Assembly (NCBI GenBank): GCA_900754855.1
Contig: CAAEEI010000158.1
Location: forward strand, 1 to 8,007
Direction: 5' to 3'
DNA length: 8,007 nt
From: Lachnospiraceae bacterium
Lineage (GTDB): Bacteria > Bacillota > Clostridia > Lachnospirales > Lachnospiraceae
A model generated the notes under the pieces. It saw nothing but the letters and a program-made list of their open reading frames with translations, was not told the origin of the DNA and ran no database searches. The position numbers and the translations under genes were made by a program. Of the stretch, positions 6,614 through 8,007 are shown piece by piece. Every line of letters begins with the position of its first letter. The first letter of the stretch is position 1.

Positions 6614-7909
6614 TTATTTTCCGTTTTTTTCCACAGCCGCAAATCCTTTTTGTAAATCGGCAAGAATATCGTCGATATGTTCGGTACCTATGGAAAGCCG
6701 GATCGTATTTTCCTTTATACCCTGCTCAGCCAGTTCTTCCGGTGAAAGCTGACTGTGGGTTGTGGTGGCCGGATGAATCACCAGACTTTTCACGTCCGCC
6801 ACATTGGCCAGCAGGGAAAAAATCTCCAGATGATCGATAAATTGATGGGCTTCCTTCTCCCCTCCCCGGATTTCAAAAGTAAATATGGAACCACCTCCCT
6901 GAGGGAAATATTTCTCATAGAGAGCATGATCCGGATGGTCCGGTAATGCGGGATGGTTAATTTTTTCCACCAGCGGATGCGCACGGAGAAAGGCAATCAC
7001 CTTTTTCGTATTTTCTCCATGACGTTCCAACCGTAATGACAGCGTCTCTATGCCCTGCAAAAGCAAAAAAGCAGAAAACGGAGAAATTGTCGCGCCGGTA
7101 TCCCGCAGCAAAATTGCGCGGATATAGGTAACAAAAGCTGCTTTTCCCGCCGCCTCCACAAAAGAAACGCCATGATAACTGTCATTTGGTTTGGCAATGG
7201 CGGAAAACTTATCCGATGCCGTCCAGTCAAAATTACCGGAATCTACAATGATCCCTCCCAAAGTGGTGCCATGGCCGCCCAGAAATTTTGTCGCTGAATG
7301 GACCACGATGTCTGCCCCGTGTTCAATCGGCCGAACCAGGAACGGCGTTCCGAAAGTATTATCGACAATCAACGGCAATCCATGGCGATGTGCAAGACTC
7401 GCCAGAGCGTCCAGATCAGGAATATCACTATTGGGGTTACCCAGCGTCTCCACATAAATCCCTCTCGTATTTTCCTCAATAGCCGCTTCTACCTCGTCAA
7501 GATCATGGATATTGACGAAACTTGCCGTAATTCCAAAATGGGGAAGCGTATGCGCCAAAAGATTATAGCTGCCCCCGTAAATTGTTTTCTGGGCAACAAA
7601 ATGTCCGCCGTCCTGACCAAGCGCTTCAAGAGTATAGGTAATTGCCGCTGCGCCGGAAGAAAGAGCCAGTGCAGCCACGCCGCCCTCCAGAGCAGCCACA
7701 CGTTTTTCCAGAACATCCTGTGTAGAATTGGTTAATCGGCCATAGATATTCCCTGCATCCGCCAGATTAAACCGCGCCGCTGCATGGGCTGAATTTTTAA
7801 ACACATAAGAAGTCGTTGCGTAAATCGGAACCGCACGGGCATCGGTCACCGGATCAGGACTTTCCTGTCCTACGTGCAGTTGTAATGTCTCAAATCTTAA
7901 TTTTCCCAT
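6614..7909 (-). CDS. metY: O-acetylhomoserine sulfhydrylase (O-acetylhomoserine aminocarboxypropyltransferase)
   Basis: 431-residue cytoplasmic PLP enzyme of the Cys/Met metabolism family. It makes homocysteine and acetate from O-acetylhomoserine and sulfide, the direct sulfhydrylation route to methionine. The N-terminus FETLQLHVGQ...DARAVPIYATTSY is characteristic of the family. Y56 and R58 in IYGRLTN contact the PLP phosphate across the dimer. SSGAAA (84-89), Y111 (the ring-stacking Tyr), D183 in VDNTFGTP, and K208 in HSATKFLGGHG (Schiff-base lysine) complete the site. NHPAL and the C-terminal IRLSIGTEH are also present. The length of about 430 with an insert after the lysine fits MetY better than cystathionine gamma-synthase or beta-lyase (about 380-400). 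AAGGAAG (7918-7924) lies 8 nt before the ATG. It is convergent to the ABC operon and probably monocistronic here. A preference for O-succinylhomoserine or methanethiol cannot be excluded. Confidence 0.93.
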   Translation of the reverse strand: MGKLRFETLQLHVGQESPDPVTDARAVPIYATTSYVFKNSAHAAARFNLADAGNIYGRLTNSTQDVLEKRVAALEGGVAALALSSGAAAITYTLEALGQDGGHFVAQKTIYGGSYNLLAHTLPHFGITASFVNIHDLDEVEAAIEENTRGIYVETLGNPNSDIPDLDALASLAHRHGLPLIVDNTFGTPFLVRPIEHGADIVVHSATKFLGGHGTTLGGIIVDSGNFDWTASDKFSAIAKPNDSYHGVSFVEAAGKAAFVTYIRAILLRDTGATISPFSAFLLLQGIETLSLRLERHGENTKKVIAFLRAHPLVEKINHPALPDHPDHALYEKYFPQGGGSIFTFEIRGGEKEAHQFIDHLEIFSLLANVADVKSLVIHPATTTHSQLSPEELAEQGIKENTIRLSIGTEHIDDILADLQKGFAAVEKNGK

Positions 7910-7946
7910 GATTTCTACTTCCTTTCTTTCTTCCTAATTTTACAGC

Positions 7947-7970
7947 CCCAATACCTACCCTTGTAATGGG
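7947..7970 (-). promoter_or_regulatory. Imperfect dyad at the metY transcription start, possible operator
   Basis: On the minus strand CCCATTAC (7963-7970) and GTATTGGG (7947-7954) form 8-nt arms with one mismatch, separated by 8 nt. With the promoter at 7975-8003 the predicted start (about 7968) falls within the first arm. It could be a repressor site or a leader hairpin. I cannot match it to a known sulfur-metabolism regulator motif. Confidence 0.35.
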
Positions 7971-7974
7971 TTTT

Positions 7975-8003
7975 AATATACTCTTTAATTCCTATTTTGT
8001 CAA
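7975..8003 (-). promoter_or_regulatory. Strong sigma-A promoter of metY
   Basis: On the minus strand there is a perfect TTGACA (7998-8003), a 17-nt spacer and TATATT (7975-7980). The predicted leader to the ATG at 7909 is about 58 nt. That is too short for a SAM (S-box) or T-box leader, so control, if any, would act at the DNA level or through a short hairpin. Confidence 0.85.
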
Positions 8004-8007
8004 TAGG

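Noticed and set aside
7910..8007. SAM riboswitch or T-box upstream of metY
   Set aside because: The predicted leader is about 58 nt, and no characteristic stems or T-box sequence are seen; the promoter sits too close to the gene.

Overview
The window looks like a chromosomal segment from a low-to-mid GC Bacillota, most likely a Clostridia / Lachnospiraceae-type bacterium. The reasons are the AAGGAG-type ribosome binding sites, the consensus sigma-A promoters, a REC + HD-GYP + PAS regulator, and a two-component system followed by an ABC transporter. No marker gene fixes the genus, so this placement is an inference. I see no rRNA, tRNA, CRISPR array, insertion sequence or phage gene.

Layout. 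(1) Positions 1-1459, minus strand: a regulator with a receiver domain, an HD-GYP domain (predicted c-di-GMP phosphodiesterase) and the start of a PAS-like domain; its C-terminus lies outside the window. (2) 1460-1673: a divergent intergenic region with a strong promoter for the rightward genes. (3) 1674-3405, plus strand: an OmpR-family response regulator and a short two-helix sensor histidine kinase, 7 nt apart. (4) 3391-3510: three 11-bp-phased direct repeats (TTGTAGG, TTGTAGG, CTGTAAT) that begin inside the kinase stop region and lie just upstream of an extended -10 element. This looks like the response regulator's own target site. (5) 3511-6512, plus strand: an ABC ATPase and an 8-helix permease of the FtsX/MacB type with two homologous halves, overlapping by ATGA. 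(6) 6513-6613: a convergent intergenic region with a strong terminator hairpin. (7) 6614-7909, minus strand: O-acetylhomoserine sulfhydrylase (metY), with a near-perfect promoter at the right edge of the window.

How it works together. Regions 3-5 form a self-contained stimulus-response module. The kinase has almost no extracellular part, so it probably senses within the membrane or through the transporter. The regulator would bind the phased repeats and switch on the transporter operon. Such modules commonly handle antimicrobial peptides or cell-envelope stress, but the substrate cannot be read from the sequence. The flanking HD-GYP gene and metY are transcribed on the opposite strand and show no evident functional link to the module.
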